The notes under the pieces are model-generated. The model made no database searches. It had not been told where the DNA came from and saw only the letters and a list, made by a program, of their open reading frames with translations. From positions 1,302,001 to 1,366,000 of the forward strand of contig CBDCZY010000002.1 of NCBI GenBank assembly GCA_965224745.1: a stretch of DNA of 64,000 nt, written 5' to 3'. The stretch comes from CBDCZY01 sp965224745. Its GTDB lineage: Bacteria > Pseudomonadota > Gammaproteobacteria > Methylococcales > Methylomonadaceae. Of this stretch, positions 1 through 9,240 are shown piece by piece. Positions within the stretch are counted from its first letter, which is position 1. Each line of letters starts with the position of its first letter. The position numbers and the translations under genes are program-made.

Positions 1-434
1 TCCTTTCTACTGGCATCTAATCGACCCCGATATTGCAATTCGAAGACTGTATTGTATCCAAAAAAGTCAGGGGTACAAACTGCATTATATTGGCGTGCTA
101 TTTGTTGATCCTCATCAAGTAAGTATGGAAATGGAAAGCGCCATTGTTTTGCTACCCTTTTCATATTGTCAAAAGAATCGTCTGGATAGTTCACCACATC
201 ATTAGACATGATCGCCACTGACTTTATGCCGCTGTCCTGTAATGCCAGCGTATCGCGAACAATTCTCTCCTGCACCGCTTTAACATAAGGACAATGATTA
301 CAGATAAACATAACCAACAAACCTTGTTCACCCATGCATTGCTGCAACGACCAGTCTCTACCATCAACGCCTGGCAAATCAAAATCTGGTGCTTTTTTTC
401 CGAACTCACATACGGGTGTTTCTAAACTAACCAT
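1..434 (-). CDS. Thioredoxin-fold (AhpC/TSA-like redoxin) protein, 3' end cut by window
   Basis: Reading leftward from an ATG at 434, the translation begins MVSLETPVCEFGKKAPDF and stays open to the window edge (about 144 residues, C-terminus missing). The N-terminal 'AP.FDLPG.DG' stretch and the CNHCP motif (Cys45 and Cys48, a CxxC redox pair) are typical of thioredoxin-like redoxins related to AhpC/TSA and TlpA/ResA proteins. No signal peptide is evident, so a cytoplasmic thiol reductase or peroxiredoxin-like role is inferred; the substrate is unknown. It is divergent from the VWA gene at 538, so the roughly 100 bp between them should hold both promoters. Confidence 0.8.
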   Translation of the reverse strand, partial: MVSLETPVCEFGKKAPDFDLPGVDGRDWSLQQCMGEQGLLVMFICNHCPYVKAVQERIVRDTLALQDSGIKSVAIMSNDVVNYPDDSFDNMKRVAKQWRFPFPYLLDEDQQIARQYNAVCTPDFFGYNTVFELQYRGRLDASRK

Positions 435-537
435 TATTTTTTTTCCTTTTCATTGCTGATTGATATGAAAAAACCGCCACTATTCAAAAATTCAACTATA
501 TTTGTTAATTAGGTTTAGGACAACCAAATAAATACTA

Positions 538-2280
538 ATGAAAAAATTTGTACTCTTATTTACGTTTATTTTCTTAGCATGCCCATTGGCATTAGCGGCA
601 ACAGAGAGAGCCGAACCTTCTACCGATACTCAGGTATTAATTGATGTTTCAGGTAGCATGAAAAAAAATGACCCTGCCAATTTAAGAATTCCGGCGCTCA
701 AACTTCTAATAGATTTATTACCCCAGGACAGTCAGGCCGGTATTTGGCTGTTTGGAGAAAAAATTGAAAATATAGCATCCTCCAACATTGCCTCTACCGC
801 TTGGAAAAACCAAGCCTTACAAGCAGCAGCTCGTGTTCATTCTAAAGGCCGGTATACTGATATTGAACAAGCTTTGACTATAGCGTCTGTTGACTGGGAA
901 AAAGCCACGAATCAACAGCGTAACATCATTCTGCTTACCGATGGGGTGGTCGATATTGCGAAAGATCAGAAAAAAAACCGGGCATCACGAGAACGCATCG
1001 TTCAACAAATAATACCGGATCTGCAAAGCAAAAACGCCAGGGTTTATAGTATCGCATTATCGAACAATGTTGACTCAAATTTATTAAAGCAGATTGCGCT
1101 GGAAACAGCTGGTTGGAACGCTACTGCAAACAGCGCTGAAGAATTACAAAAGGTTTTTTTGCGCATGTTCAATAAGGTTGCCCCCAGAGAAACGCTGCCT
1201 TTAATCAACAATCAATTTTCTGTAGATAACCGTATTAAAGAAGTGTCTTTGTTAGTGTTTCGAACCCCAAACGCACCCCCAACCAGCCTTATTAATCCAG
1301 AAAGTATCGAAATTAAAAAAGGCAACATCCCGGATAATGTGAAGTGGCGACAAGAATCAGGCTACGACATTATTACCATTTCCAACCCATTGCCAGGAAC
1401 ATGGCAGGTGCTTGCCAAAACCGACCCCGACAATCAGGTCATGATAGTTACCGATCTCAAACTGGTCATGTCCGATCTCCCCAATTTTGTCAGCGAGCAC
1501 GAAAAAATTGATTTTACTGCTTTTTTTACTGACAACGATTTATTAATTCAGCGTAAAGACTTTCTTGACCTGGTTGACATTCAATTGGAACAAACAGATG
1601 GTTTCGGCCATAAAACCCAATGGTTATTGAAACCAAGCATCGATTCTCCAGGCTATTTCCAGCATAACATCGAACAAACCTTAACGCCCGGAAAGCATGA
1701 GTTTAAATTGCTGGCCAATGGCAAAACATTTCAGCGGGAAATGACCCGATCAATGGAAGTGATTACAACACCGATTACCATCGAGAAGCACATTGATTCG
1801 ACCAACCGAACTGCGACGATTCAGTTAATACCCGACACAACTGTCATTGACAAAGATTCCATGAAGATAACCGCAAAACTTACTGAAGGCTCCAATCCAA
1901 CTCAATCAATCAACATGGAAAAAAATGATACTGGATGGTCAATTACTCATACAATCCCTTCAGATGCCTCCAAAACGATCTTTAATTTTGTTATTCAGGG
2001 TAAAACGGTTAGAGGGAGCCCTATTACCCCTACAGTCCCGCCGGTCTTTTTGAATAAAGCTCTTTTATCCCAGCCAGGAAAAAAACAAACCCCAACCGAA
2101 AATCCAACTAGTTCAGAACCACAGGAAGCAGAATCGGATAATTCTGAACTAAGCATCTTAAGTACCGTTTTCATCGTAATATTAATCAATGTGCTTTTTG
2201 CCGTCCTCGGCTTTTTCTTACTAAAGTATATTAAAAAACAGAACCAAAAAAGAATGGCACTGCTATTGGAAAAAATCTAA
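538..2280 (+). CDS. VWA-domain membrane protein with signal peptide
   Basis: A 580-residue protein. It has an N-terminal signal peptide (residues 1-20, ending in ALA), then a von Willebrand factor A domain (about residues 30-210) whose MIDAS motif DVSGSM is intact. A long beta-rich extracytoplasmic region follows, and a single C-terminal transmembrane helix (about 540-562) precedes a short basic cytoplasmic tail. The predicted topology puts the VWA domain in the periplasm. Its stop codon overlaps the start of the next gene (TAATG), and the three genes from 538 to 3796 form a tight operon. VWA domains bind metal-coordinated protein partners; no specific function can be assigned. It is not a Bat protein, since those have the VWA between transmembrane helices and no signal peptide of this kind. 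Confidence 0.85.
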   Translation: MKKFVLLFTFIFLACPLALAATERAEPSTDTQVLIDVSGSMKKNDPANLRIPALKLLIDLLPQDSQAGIWLFGEKIENIASSNIASTAWKNQALQAAARVHSKGRYTDIEQALTIASVDWEKATNQQRNIILLTDGVVDIAKDQKKNRASRERIVQQIIPDLQSKNARVYSIALSNNVDSNLLKQIALETAGWNATANSAEELQKVFLRMFNKVAPRETLPLINNQFSVDNRIKEVSLLVFRTPNAPPTSLINPESIEIKKGNIPDNVKWRQESGYDIITISNPLPGTWQVLAKTDPDNQVMIVTDLKLVMSDLPNFVSEHEKIDFTAFFTDNDLLIQRKDFLDLVDIQLEQTDGFGHKTQWLLKPSIDSPGYFQHNIEQTLTPGKHEFKLLANGKTFQREMTRSMEVITTPITIEKHIDSTNRTATIQLIPDTTVIDKDSMKITAKLTEGSNPTQSINMEKNDTGWSITHTIPSDASKTIFNFVIQGKTVRGSPITPTVPPVFLNKALLSQPGKKQTPTENPTSSEPQEAESDNSELSILSTVFIVILINVLFAVLGFFLLKYIKKQNQKRMALLLEKI

Positions 2281-2933
2281 TGATAAATTTAACGCCTGTA
2301 TGGATAACGCTCATGCTTGAATTGATTGCTGGTTTTAGCTTGTTAATCGTTGCTTTTGTAATCGTCAAAGCCAGACGAAAAACCAAAGATCATCAAGCAG
2401 CCGATCAATTTATTAGTGAGCTCAATAAAAACCTTTCAGCTTCAAACCAAGAGTTAGCAAAAACATTAACAACCGAAGAAGGCGTTTCTACTGAAAATCT
2501 AGCCACTTTTTTGACCGATATCAAAGATAAAGAGAAAGTGCTTTATCACTCTATTATTGAATTATTTCTTAGTAAAGACCGGGATGTGTTAAAACAGGTA
2601 GATCAAAGGGTACATGGTCTATCTTCCGCTTTTTGTAACTTACTTTCCCATACATCGAGAAACAAACAAAACGAGTCCGACCAAACAGCATCGGAAAGTT
2701 TAGATTTACAGCAAAAAGTATCTCAACTTGAACAAGAAAATAATACTTTGACTGATGAACTGGCCAGAGCAACATCGATGCTGAATAACTTATCTGCAGA
2801 CTACACTCGAAATTTTCGAGAAAAGAAGAGTGCTGAGAGTACAACAACACCAACAAAGACCCAAAAAGCGCAAACCCCTATAGCTAATACCAAAAAACCT
2901 GTTAGCAATCCTTCGTTATTAGAGGAATTATGA
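2280..2933 (+). CDS. Single-pass membrane protein with coiled coil, VWA operon
   Basis: A 217-residue protein with an N-terminal transmembrane helix (about residues 8-29) followed by a basic KARRKTK stop-transfer segment. The soluble part is helical, with a coiled-coil stretch around residues 140-175. The tail is rich in Thr, Lys and Pro. It starts one base inside the stop codon of the VWA gene and overlaps the next gene by 4 bp, so it is translationally coupled on both sides. Residues about 75-110 resemble residues about 75-110 of the next protein (EK..., L/F-F-S-K/R-K/D spacing), which suggests the two are diverged paralogues. The family was not recognised. Confidence 0.75.
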   Translation: MINLTPVWITLMLELIAGFSLLIVAFVIVKARRKTKDHQAADQFISELNKNLSASNQELAKTLTTEEGVSTENLATFLTDIKDKEKVLYHSIIELFLSKDRDVLKQVDQRVHGLSSAFCNLLSHTSRNKQNESDQTASESLDLQQKVSQLEQENNTLTDELARATSMLNNLSADYTRNFREKKSAESTTTPTKTQKAQTPIANTKKPVSNPSLLEEL

Positions 2934-3796
2934 TGAATAATACCCTGTTAATACCTTTGCTTATTGAAGCTTCTTTTTTTTTAATCGCCGGTGGTTTTAG
3001 TTATATCGTTGTTGCCTGGCGGCAAAAGAAAAAACATTTAGCGGAAATGGATAAACTACTCAAAACGATCAAAGAATCTGAAGTCTCCCGTAAACAGTTT
3101 TTTCAGACCCACTTAAATAATAACTTCGGTATGAATGACACTGATGCTTTACCTTTAGCAGACAGCTTGATGCAAAGCGAAAAGACCTTTATGCATGATT
3201 TCGTATCAAATTTCTTTTCCCGCAAACACAAAACACTCACTGAATTTTTTAATTTAACCTGTGCGATGACCGACAGCCAATTCGAACTATTGCCAAAAGT
3301 CAGCTTGCAACCCGTAACACAGGAACCCGCTGCAATCGAAGACAGACCTGACAAGGAAGAGTCGATAGAAAAGCCAGAACTTACTTTCGATATATCTATC
3401 GACGAAGCTGAAGAAGAAAGCAAGGTTGAAGCTGACGCTCAAAGTAAAGTAACGGAATCTATAGAAAATCAATTCGATGAACAAGAAGACCTCACTGAAT
3501 TGTCAGACAAAGAAATCAACCAACAAACTAACGAAACACTTAGTGATAATCAACCCCCTAGCCAAGAACAAACTGAAAAATTGGCCGAAGTCGAAACCAG
3601 CCTTGACGATGACGAACTAGAGAAAGTGGAAGACTTGGCTATTGAAGACTCCAAAGTCAATACCAACGACCGGCAAGAACCGTCATGGGATGATGCTTTT
3701 GAAGAAGTTGAAGAACCACAAGAGCAAGTTGCTGCAGCCAAAACCGACAACACTAGCGATAAACAAGAAAAAGAAACTATTCTAGAACAAATCTAA
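2930..3796 (+). CDS. Single-pass membrane protein with long acidic tail, VWA operon
   Basis: A 288-residue protein with an N-terminal transmembrane helix (about residues 7-28), a basic WRQKKK stop-transfer segment, a helical domain to about residue 120, and then a very acidic low-complexity tail dominated by Glu, Asp, Gln, Ser and Thr. Near the C-terminus is an aromatic-acidic patch, SWDDAFEEVEE, that stands out from the low complexity and could be a docking peptide. Two ATGs are adjacent at the start; the first overlaps the previous stop (ATGATGA). The membrane-proximal domain looks like a diverged copy of the preceding protein. No known family was recognised; a scaffold or partner of the VWA protein is inferred. 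Confidence 0.75.
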   Translation: MMNNTLLIPLLIEASFFLIAGGFSYIVVAWRQKKKHLAEMDKLLKTIKESEVSRKQFFQTHLNNNFGMNDTDALPLADSLMQSEKTFMHDFVSNFFSRKHKTLTEFFNLTCAMTDSQFELLPKVSLQPVTQEPAAIEDRPDKEESIEKPELTFDISIDEAEEESKVEADAQSKVTESIENQFDEQEDLTELSDKEINQQTNETLSDNQPPSQEQTEKLAEVETSLDDDELEKVEDLAIEDSKVNTNDRQEPSWDDAFEEVEEPQEQVAAAKTDNTSDKQEKETILEQI

Positions 3797-3872
3797 GTTG
3801 TGGGTTGGTAAGGCCACGATAAACTTTCGCTGCTGCTGAGCACTGCTTGGTTTCAGTGAATAATACATTAGC

Positions 3873-5516
3873 CTATAAGTGGCTACTGGCCAACAGGAAA
3901 AAAAAGCCGCCTAGACCGCCCAAAACCCAGCTCACCAATGAAATATCGCTGATACTTTTACCTCCCGATGCCACAAAAATACAGGCAGTAATAACCAAAG
4001 TTCCGCCTATAATTGCGCAAATAACCCGACGATTATTGCGGTCCATTTCCTTCCGAATAATTTCAATATCTTTATTGTAAGTTCGGATTTCCAAACGCTC
4101 ATTCGCAACATCATGTGCAATACGGTAAACCAAAGATGGCATTTCAGGTATTTGAGATGCCCATTCCGGAACTTGTTTAAGCGCGTCTTGCACTTTAGCG
4201 CCGGGACCGATACGGTCATGAAACCATTTTTCCATAAAAGGCTTTGCAGTTTTCCATAAATCCAGGTCCGGATAAAGTTGTCGCCCCATACCCTCTATGT
4301 TCAACAAAGTCTTTTGTAATAACACAAGTTGTGGCTGTACTTCCATATCAAAACGCTGTGCTGTTTGAAATAATCTAAGCAGCAGATTGCCGAAAGAGAT
4401 ATCTTTCAATGGTTTTTCAAAAATAGGTTCACACACGCTTCTAATAGCGGCTTCCAATTCTTCCACCCGTGTTGTTTTAGGCACCCATCCTGACTCGACA
4501 TGCATTTGGGCGACCTTATAGTAATCGCGGTTGAAAAAAGCCATAAAATTTTCCGCCAGGTAACGTTGGTCAGACAACGACAGCGTCCCAACGATACCAA
4601 AATCAACGGCTAGATACTTTGCTTCCGGTTCTACAAATATATTTCCAGGATGCATATCGGCATGAAAAAAATTATCTCGAAAGACTTGGGTAAAAAATAT
4701 CTCGACGCCTCTTTCAGCAAGCAACTTGAAATCGACCTGCTCTTCCTTTAACCGTTTAAGTGAACCTATTGGTATTCCGTAGATTCTTTCCATTACCATC
4801 ACGTTACGTCGGGTCAATGGCCAATAAATTTTCGGAATGTATAGAACGTCTGAATTTTCAAAGTTACGCCTCAACTTTGCAGCATTAGCGGCTTCTCTGA
4901 CCAAATCCAGTTCATCTATTGTGGTTTTTTCAAACTCGGAGACAACTTCAACTGGATGTAGACGTTTGGCGTCCGGCCAAAATTTTTCCGCCAGTTTCGC
5001 CAGTTCATATAACAAGGCAACATCCGCCTTGATTTGTTTTTCAATGCCTGGCCGAAGCACTTTAACGATGACTTTTTCTCCGTCTGGCAAGGTCGCTGTA
5101 TGTACTTGCGCCACTGAAGCCGATGCTAAAGGGTTGCCTTCAAAGTCAGCGAATAAAGTGCTGATAGGTTCACCTAATTCTCGTTCGATGATCGCGCGAG
5201 CGTCGACTTCGGAAAACGACGGTACGTTATCCTGGAGCTGTATTAATTCATTGGCAATGTCTGCAGGCAACAAATCACGACGAGTCGAAAGTGCTTGTCC
5301 AAACTTAACAAAGATGGGCCCTAAATCTTCCAGAGCCTGGCGAATTCTGACACCGCGAGGATCGTTATTTTTACGCCGCCAAAACGAAGGTGATAAAAAA
5401 GCTAAATATCGAAAAGGGCGAAACAAATGAGTTTCTAAGACAATTTCGTCCAAACCATGGTAGACCAAAATCCAATTAATATGCAACAGACGCGCTAAGA
5501 GCCTTGGGTGCTTCAC
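3873..5516 (-). CDS. ubiB: UbiB, atypical kinase-like protein for ubiquinone biosynthesis
   Basis: 547 residues, the usual length for gammaproteobacterial UbiB (ABC1/ADCK family). The family-specific KxGQ motif is present (FVKFGQALSTRRD, about residues 70-82), as are an Ala-rich loop replacing the kinase Gly-rich loop (ASASVAQVH), the ATP-binding Lys (VIVKVLRPG), and catalytic motifs HADMHPGN and VDFGIVG. The C-terminus carries two hydrophobic helices that anchor it in the inner membrane. UbiB is needed for ubiquinone synthesis, probably as an ATPase that helps extract lipid intermediates. It is the last gene of the leftward hslV-hslU-DUF971-ubiE-ubiJ-ubiB cluster, 14 bp after ubiJ. Confidence 0.96.
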   Translation of the reverse strand: MKHPRLLARLLHINWILVYHGLDEIVLETHLFRPFRYLAFLSPSFWRRKNNDPRGVRIRQALEDLGPIFVKFGQALSTRRDLLPADIANELIQLQDNVPSFSEVDARAIIERELGEPISTLFADFEGNPLASASVAQVHTATLPDGEKVIVKVLRPGIEKQIKADVALLYELAKLAEKFWPDAKRLHPVEVVSEFEKTTIDELDLVREAANAAKLRRNFENSDVLYIPKIYWPLTRRNVMVMERIYGIPIGSLKRLKEEQVDFKLLAERGVEIFFTQVFRDNFFHADMHPGNIFVEPEAKYLAVDFGIVGTLSLSDQRYLAENFMAFFNRDYYKVAQMHVESGWVPKTTRVEELEAAIRSVCEPIFEKPLKDISFGNLLLRLFQTAQRFDMEVQPQLVLLQKTLLNIEGMGRQLYPDLDLWKTAKPFMEKWFHDRIGPGAKVQDALKQVPEWASQIPEMPSLVYRIAHDVANERLEIRTYNKDIEIIRKEMDRNNRRVICAIIGGTLVITACIFVASGGKSISDISLVSWVLGGLGGFFFLLASSHL

Positions 5517-5530
5517 AGAGTGTTTTCTTT

Positions 5531-6196
5531 TTAGAGGGTATCGATGACGGTGTCGTTTTGCACAGTCTTTCTGGAAGGTTCAGAAGGCGGTAATGACCGT
5601 GTTATCTTTTGCAACCGCACGGCCAATCGATCAACGTCCATGCGCAATAGGTCTACATCAGAAAAAAATCGATTGGTTTCCGCAGGGGCTGGTAGGTCTC
5701 GTGTTTCTTCTTGCAGCAATTCGGTGACATTGAGATGAAAAGTTTCTATGGTCTCTTCGATCCATTCGCTGCTACGCTTAGATATATGACCTACCTGGTT
5801 GGCTGCGAAACCACCTGTATAGCGAGCTAAATGATGCTCATAATCAATGTCTAAATTTTCAAATAACGCCTGAAACTTCCGACCTGTTCGCATGTCTCCT
5901 TCAATTTCAACTTCTCCGGAAAAAATCGATCGCATCGGCGAATTGCTGACTCCCATCATGGTCAGTGAGGGCAAAGTACCCCTGATAACCGTATCTGGCT
6001 GCCCAGCGTAATGATCAATAATCTGAATACTTTCCGGAGCAGGACATAGATACAGCATGATGTTGAACGGCTTGATATCAAGCGCGATGACTTTACCAAT
6101 CATCGGTTTTAGATTGGCTTTATAGTGATAGTCCAGCGCTAGATAACGACTGAGTGCAGCTTCAATCACTTGTAATACTATCGACTTAGACAACAT
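5531..6196 (-). CDS. ubiJ: UbiJ, SCP2-domain ubiquinone biosynthesis accessory factor
   Basis: 221 residues. The N-terminal half has the SCP2 sterol-carrier-like fold pattern (around residues 30-130), and the C-terminal part is helical and probably coiled, as in UbiJ (YigP). UbiJ binds hydrophobic ubiquinone intermediates and organises the soluble Ubi complex with UbiK. The assignment rests heavily on its position between ubiE (3 bp upstream) and ubiB (14 bp downstream), which is the conserved gammaproteobacterial order. Sequence conservation in this family is low. Confidence 0.88.
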   Translation of the reverse strand: MLSKSIVLQVIEAALSRYLALDYHYKANLKPMIGKVIALDIKPFNIMLYLCPAPESIQIIDHYAGQPDTVIRGTLPSLTMMGVSNSPMRSIFSGEVEIEGDMRTGRKFQALFENLDIDYEHHLARYTGGFAANQVGHISKRSSEWIEETIETFHLNVTELLQEETRDLPAPAETNRFFSDVDLLRMDVDRLAVRLQKITRSLPPSEPSRKTVQNDTVIDTL

Positions 6197-6199
6197 CGC

Positions 6200-6955
6200 T
6201 TAAAACTTGTAACCCCGATGAACCGCAACTATCCCTTGGGAGAGGTTGAAATATTCGGAACGCTCAAAGCCGGCATTTACCATCATTTGTTTTAGTTCGT
6301 CTTGTTTCGGGTGCATTCGGATCGACTCGGCCAAATACTGATAACTATCCGCATCCTTGGCGACAAATTTTCCCAATGCTGGTAAGACGTTAAATGAATA
6401 AAGGTCATATATTTTTTTAGTCACCTGATCAATTGGATGAGAAAACTCTAAGATGATCATCCTCCCACCCGGCTTTAACACACGATACACTGAACTCAAC
6501 GCAGCATCCTTGTCGGTAACATTTCTTAGCCCAAAAGCTATGCAGACACAATCGAAACTATTATCTTGAAAAGGGAGTGTCTCAGCATTGACCTGAGCAT
6601 ACTGGATGCTAACCAATCCTTTATTGATGAGACGATCTCTTCCTTCAAGCAACATGGATGCATTTATATCTGCAAGTATGACATTCCCTTTATCACCTAC
6701 TTGTTTATTAAACAAGATGGTTAAGTCTCCCGTTCCACCGGCGAGGTCAAGCACAGATTCGCCGTATCTCACATTACTTAACTGCACGGCTATTCGCTTC
6801 CATACTCGATGAATACCCAGAGACATGAGGTCATTCATGACATCGTACTGACTGGCAACCGAGTCGAACACGCCTCTTACTAACCGTTCTTTCCCCTCTT
6901 TGGCAACTTTTTTATATCCAAAGTGAGTGGTCTCTTCGCTCATAACTTGGTTCAT
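6200..6955 (-). CDS. ubiE: UbiE, demethylmenaquinone / 2-methoxy-6-polyprenyl-1,4-benzoquinol C-methyltransferase
   Basis: 251 residues, matching the UbiE/COQ5 family along the whole length: ETTHFGYKKVAKEGK at the N-terminus, SVASQYDVMNDLMSLGIHRVWK, then the SAM-binding motif I VLDLAGGTGDLT and the later motif GGRMIILEFSHP. It transfers a methyl group from SAM to the quinone ring in ubiquinone (and menaquinone) synthesis. A second Met at residue 5 (MSEETTHF) is an alternative start that aligns better with typical family N-termini. It lies 5 bp after the DUF971 gene and 3 bp before ubiJ. Confidence 0.97.
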   Translation of the reverse strand: MNQVMSEETTHFGYKKVAKEGKERLVRGVFDSVASQYDVMNDLMSLGIHRVWKRIAVQLSNVRYGESVLDLAGGTGDLTILFNKQVGDKGNVILADINASMLLEGRDRLINKGLVSIQYAQVNAETLPFQDNSFDCVCIAFGLRNVTDKDAALSSVYRVLKPGGRMIILEFSHPIDQVTKKIYDLYSFNVLPALGKFVAKDADSYQYLAESIRMHPKQDELKQMMVNAGFERSEYFNLSQGIVAVHRGYKF

Positions 6956-6960
6956 GTAAA

Positions 6961-7338
6961 TTAATGATGGGTAATGTCTTGACGTTGATAACCTTGTTCG
7001 GCTAGCTTTCTGAGATAATCAGCCCATAATCTCTCTTGCTCTACGCCAAGCTGGTAAAGAAAATCCCAAGTGTAAATTCCGGTGGTATGGCCATCGCTAA
7101 ACACTGGTGCAATCGCATAGTTACCAATCGGCTTAACTTCAGTAATCGTCACATCTTCTTTGTTAACCTGCAAAATTTCTTGGCCAGGGCCGTGCCCTGT
7201 AGCTTCGGCAGAAGGCGTATACACCCGAAGATACTCGTAAGGTAACTTAAATATCATGCCATCGTTAAAGCTTACTTCTAAAATGCGCGAAACTTGATGA
7301 GCCGTTATTTCTCTTGGTTCAATTTTTACAGTTTCCAC
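6961..7338 (-). CDS. DUF971 family protein (gamma-butyrobetaine hydroxylase-like N-terminal domain)
   Basis: 125 residues formed by the small beta-rich domain found at the N-terminus of gamma-butyrobetaine hydroxylases. Visible family features are LEVSFNDG..FKLPYEYLRVYTPSAEA early on and GIYTWDFLYQLG near the end. Free-standing DUF971 proteins are commonly encoded between hslU and ubiE in gammaproteobacteria, as here. A role in Fe-S or iron handling has been suggested for related proteins; nothing in this sequence proves it. It sits 21 bp after hslU and 5 bp before ubiE. Confidence 0.88.
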   Translation of the reverse strand: METVKIEPREITAHQVSRILEVSFNDGMIFKLPYEYLRVYTPSAEATGHGPGQEILQVNKEDVTITEVKPIGNYAIAPVFSDGHTTGIYTWDFLYQLGVEQERLWADYLRKLAEQGYQRQDITHH

Positions 7339-7359
7339 AACCTAACCCAAAAATAAATT

Positions 7360-8679
7360 CTATAGTATGTAGCGACTTAAATCCTCATCATCGGTAAATT
7401 CGGACAATTGACGATCAACATAATTTTTATCAATAACCAACTCCTTGTCCATCAAGTCTGGCGCCTCAAATGACACTGCTTCGAGTAAACGCTCCAAAAT
7501 AGTATGCAACCGCCTAGCCCCAATATTTTCAGTTTTTTCATTGACTTGCCAACCCATTTCCGCGATCCTCTGAATGCCCGTTTCGGCAAATTCTAACCTT
7601 ACACCTTCAGTCTCTAATAAGGCTGTATATTGCTCTGTCAATGAGGCATCAGGCTCCGTTAGTATACGAATAAAATCATTGGCAGTCAGTGGGTTGAGTT
7701 CAACTCGAATAGGAAAACGGCCTTGTAATTCGGGTATTAAGTCAGATGGCTTACAAAGATGAAAAGCACCTGAAGCAATAAATAAAATGTGATCCGTCTT
7801 GATCATCCCGTACTTGGTACTGATGGTAGACCCTTCAACTAACGGCAACAAGTCACGCTGTACACCCTCACGAGATACATCAGCACCCACATGATCCGAG
7901 CGTTTACACACTTTGTCTATTTCATCTAAAAACACAATACCATGTTGCTCCACCAAATCCATTGCGCGCAATTTGATGTCATCTTCGTTGATCATCTTGG
8001 CAGCTTCTTCCTCTTGGAGTACCTTCATCGCATCCTTTATCTTCATGGTACGGGCTTTGGTTTTCCCGCTACTCATGTTCTGAAACATGCTTTGTAACTG
8101 GCTGGTCATCTCCTCCATACCGGGAGGAGCCATAATTTCGACACCGAGAGATGAAGCCCTGACATCTATTTCTACTTCTTTGTCATCTAGGTCTCCTTCT
8201 CGTAGTTTTTTTCGCATTTTCTGGCGTGTTGCGGCCTCAGTTTCCGATAAAGTTCCACCGGATGGAGCAGGTAACAGAATGTCCAAAATATTTTCCTCAG
8301 CAGCATCTAATGCACGCTGTTGAACTTTATCCATTTCCGTTTCACGGATTAATTTAATAGCTGTATCCACAAGATCCCGAATGATTGAATCGACGTCACG
8401 GCCAACATAGCCCACTTCAGTGAATTTGGTTGCTTCAATTTTGATAAAGGGTGCGTTAGCCAAGCGAGCCAAGCGCCTTGCGATTTCTGTTTTACCAACA
8501 CCGGTCGGGCCGATCATCAAAATATTCTTAGGCGTTATTTCTTCTTTCAGTGAGGGATCAACTTGAGTGCGACGCCAGCGATTTCTTAATGCGATCGCAA
8601 CCGCTCGTTTTGCCGCAGTTTGCCCTACAATATGCTTGTCCAGTTCATGCACAATTTCTTTAGGTGTCATTTGACTCAT
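7360..8679 (-). CDS. hslU: HslU, ATPase subunit of the HslVU protease
   Basis: 439 residues, normal for HslU (ClpY). It begins MSQMTPKEIVHELDKHIVGQ, has Walker A GPTGVGKTEIARRLA near residue 60, an insertion (I) domain in the middle, Walker B VFLDEIDK, and the conserved C-terminus ending DLSRYIL, the tail that inserts into HslV to activate it. HslU hexamers unfold substrates and feed them to the HslV peptidase in the cytoplasm. Only 6 bp separate it from hslV. A heat-shock (sigma-32) promoter is expected upstream of hslV but no convincing match was found. Confidence 0.98.
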   Translation of the reverse strand: MSQMTPKEIVHELDKHIVGQTAAKRAVAIALRNRWRRTQVDPSLKEEITPKNILMIGPTGVGKTEIARRLARLANAPFIKIEATKFTEVGYVGRDVDSIIRDLVDTAIKLIRETEMDKVQQRALDAAEENILDILLPAPSGGTLSETEAATRQKMRKKLREGDLDDKEVEIDVRASSLGVEIMAPPGMEEMTSQLQSMFQNMSSGKTKARTMKIKDAMKVLQEEEAAKMINEDDIKLRAMDLVEQHGIVFLDEIDKVCKRSDHVGADVSREGVQRDLLPLVEGSTISTKYGMIKTDHILFIASGAFHLCKPSDLIPELQGRFPIRVELNPLTANDFIRILTEPDASLTEQYTALLETEGVRLEFAETGIQRIAEMGWQVNEKTENIGARRLHTILERLLEAVSFEAPDLMDKELVIDKNYVDRQLSEFTDDEDLSRYIL

Positions 8680-8685
8680 AAAACA

Positions 8686-9240
8686 TTAACCTTTTGTTTT
8701 CTCAGCATCCAATTCTTCTATAACTAAATTATGGTTAGTATAAATGCAAATATCGGCAGCAATTCCTAGCGATTTTTCTACAATCTCTCTTGCAGACAAT
8801 TCCGTTGTTTCTTGCATTGCTCTGGCTGCCGCTTGTGCAAATGGCCCACCAGATCCAATTGCGATCAAATCGTATTCAGGTTCGATCACGTCTCCCGTAC
8901 CGGAGATAATCAGAGAAGATTCAGCATCAGCAATTGCCAGCAGCGCCTCCATTCGACGAAGAACACGATCTGAACGCCAATCTTTAGCCATTTCTACCGC
9001 AGCTCGCTTTAAATTACCGCGGTATTGCTCCAACTTTCCTTCAAAGCGCTCAAACAGCGTGAAAGCATCTGCTGTCGCACCGGCAAAACCAGCAATCACT
9101 TTGTCACCTTGCAACCTTCTCACTTTTCGAGCATTGCCTTTCATCACCGTATTGCCCATGGTCACTTGACCGTCGCCACCAATAACAACTTTACCGCCTC
9201 GGCGGACAGACAAAATAGTTGTACCCCTAAATGATTCCAC
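8686..9240 (-). CDS. hslV: HslV, peptidase subunit of the HslVU protease
   Basis: 184 residues. The start reads MESFRGTTILSVRRGGKVVIGGDGQVTMGNTVMK. Maturation in this family removes the N-terminal residues to expose the catalytic Thr, here Thr7 of the GTT motif. HslV is the proteasome-beta-like core that assembles as a double hexamer and is activated by HslU. It is the first gene of the leftward cluster ending at ubiB. Downstream, HslU, DUF971 and the three Ubi genes follow with gaps of 21 bp or less, so one long transcript is likely. Confidence 0.98.
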   Translation of the reverse strand: MESFRGTTILSVRRGGKVVIGGDGQVTMGNTVMKGNARKVRRLQGDKVIAGFAGATADAFTLFERFEGKLEQYRGNLKRAAVEMAKDWRSDRVLRRMEALLAIADAESSLIISGTGDVIEPEYDLIAIGSGGPFAQAAARAMQETTELSAREIVEKSLGIAADICIYTNHNLVIEELDAEKTKG

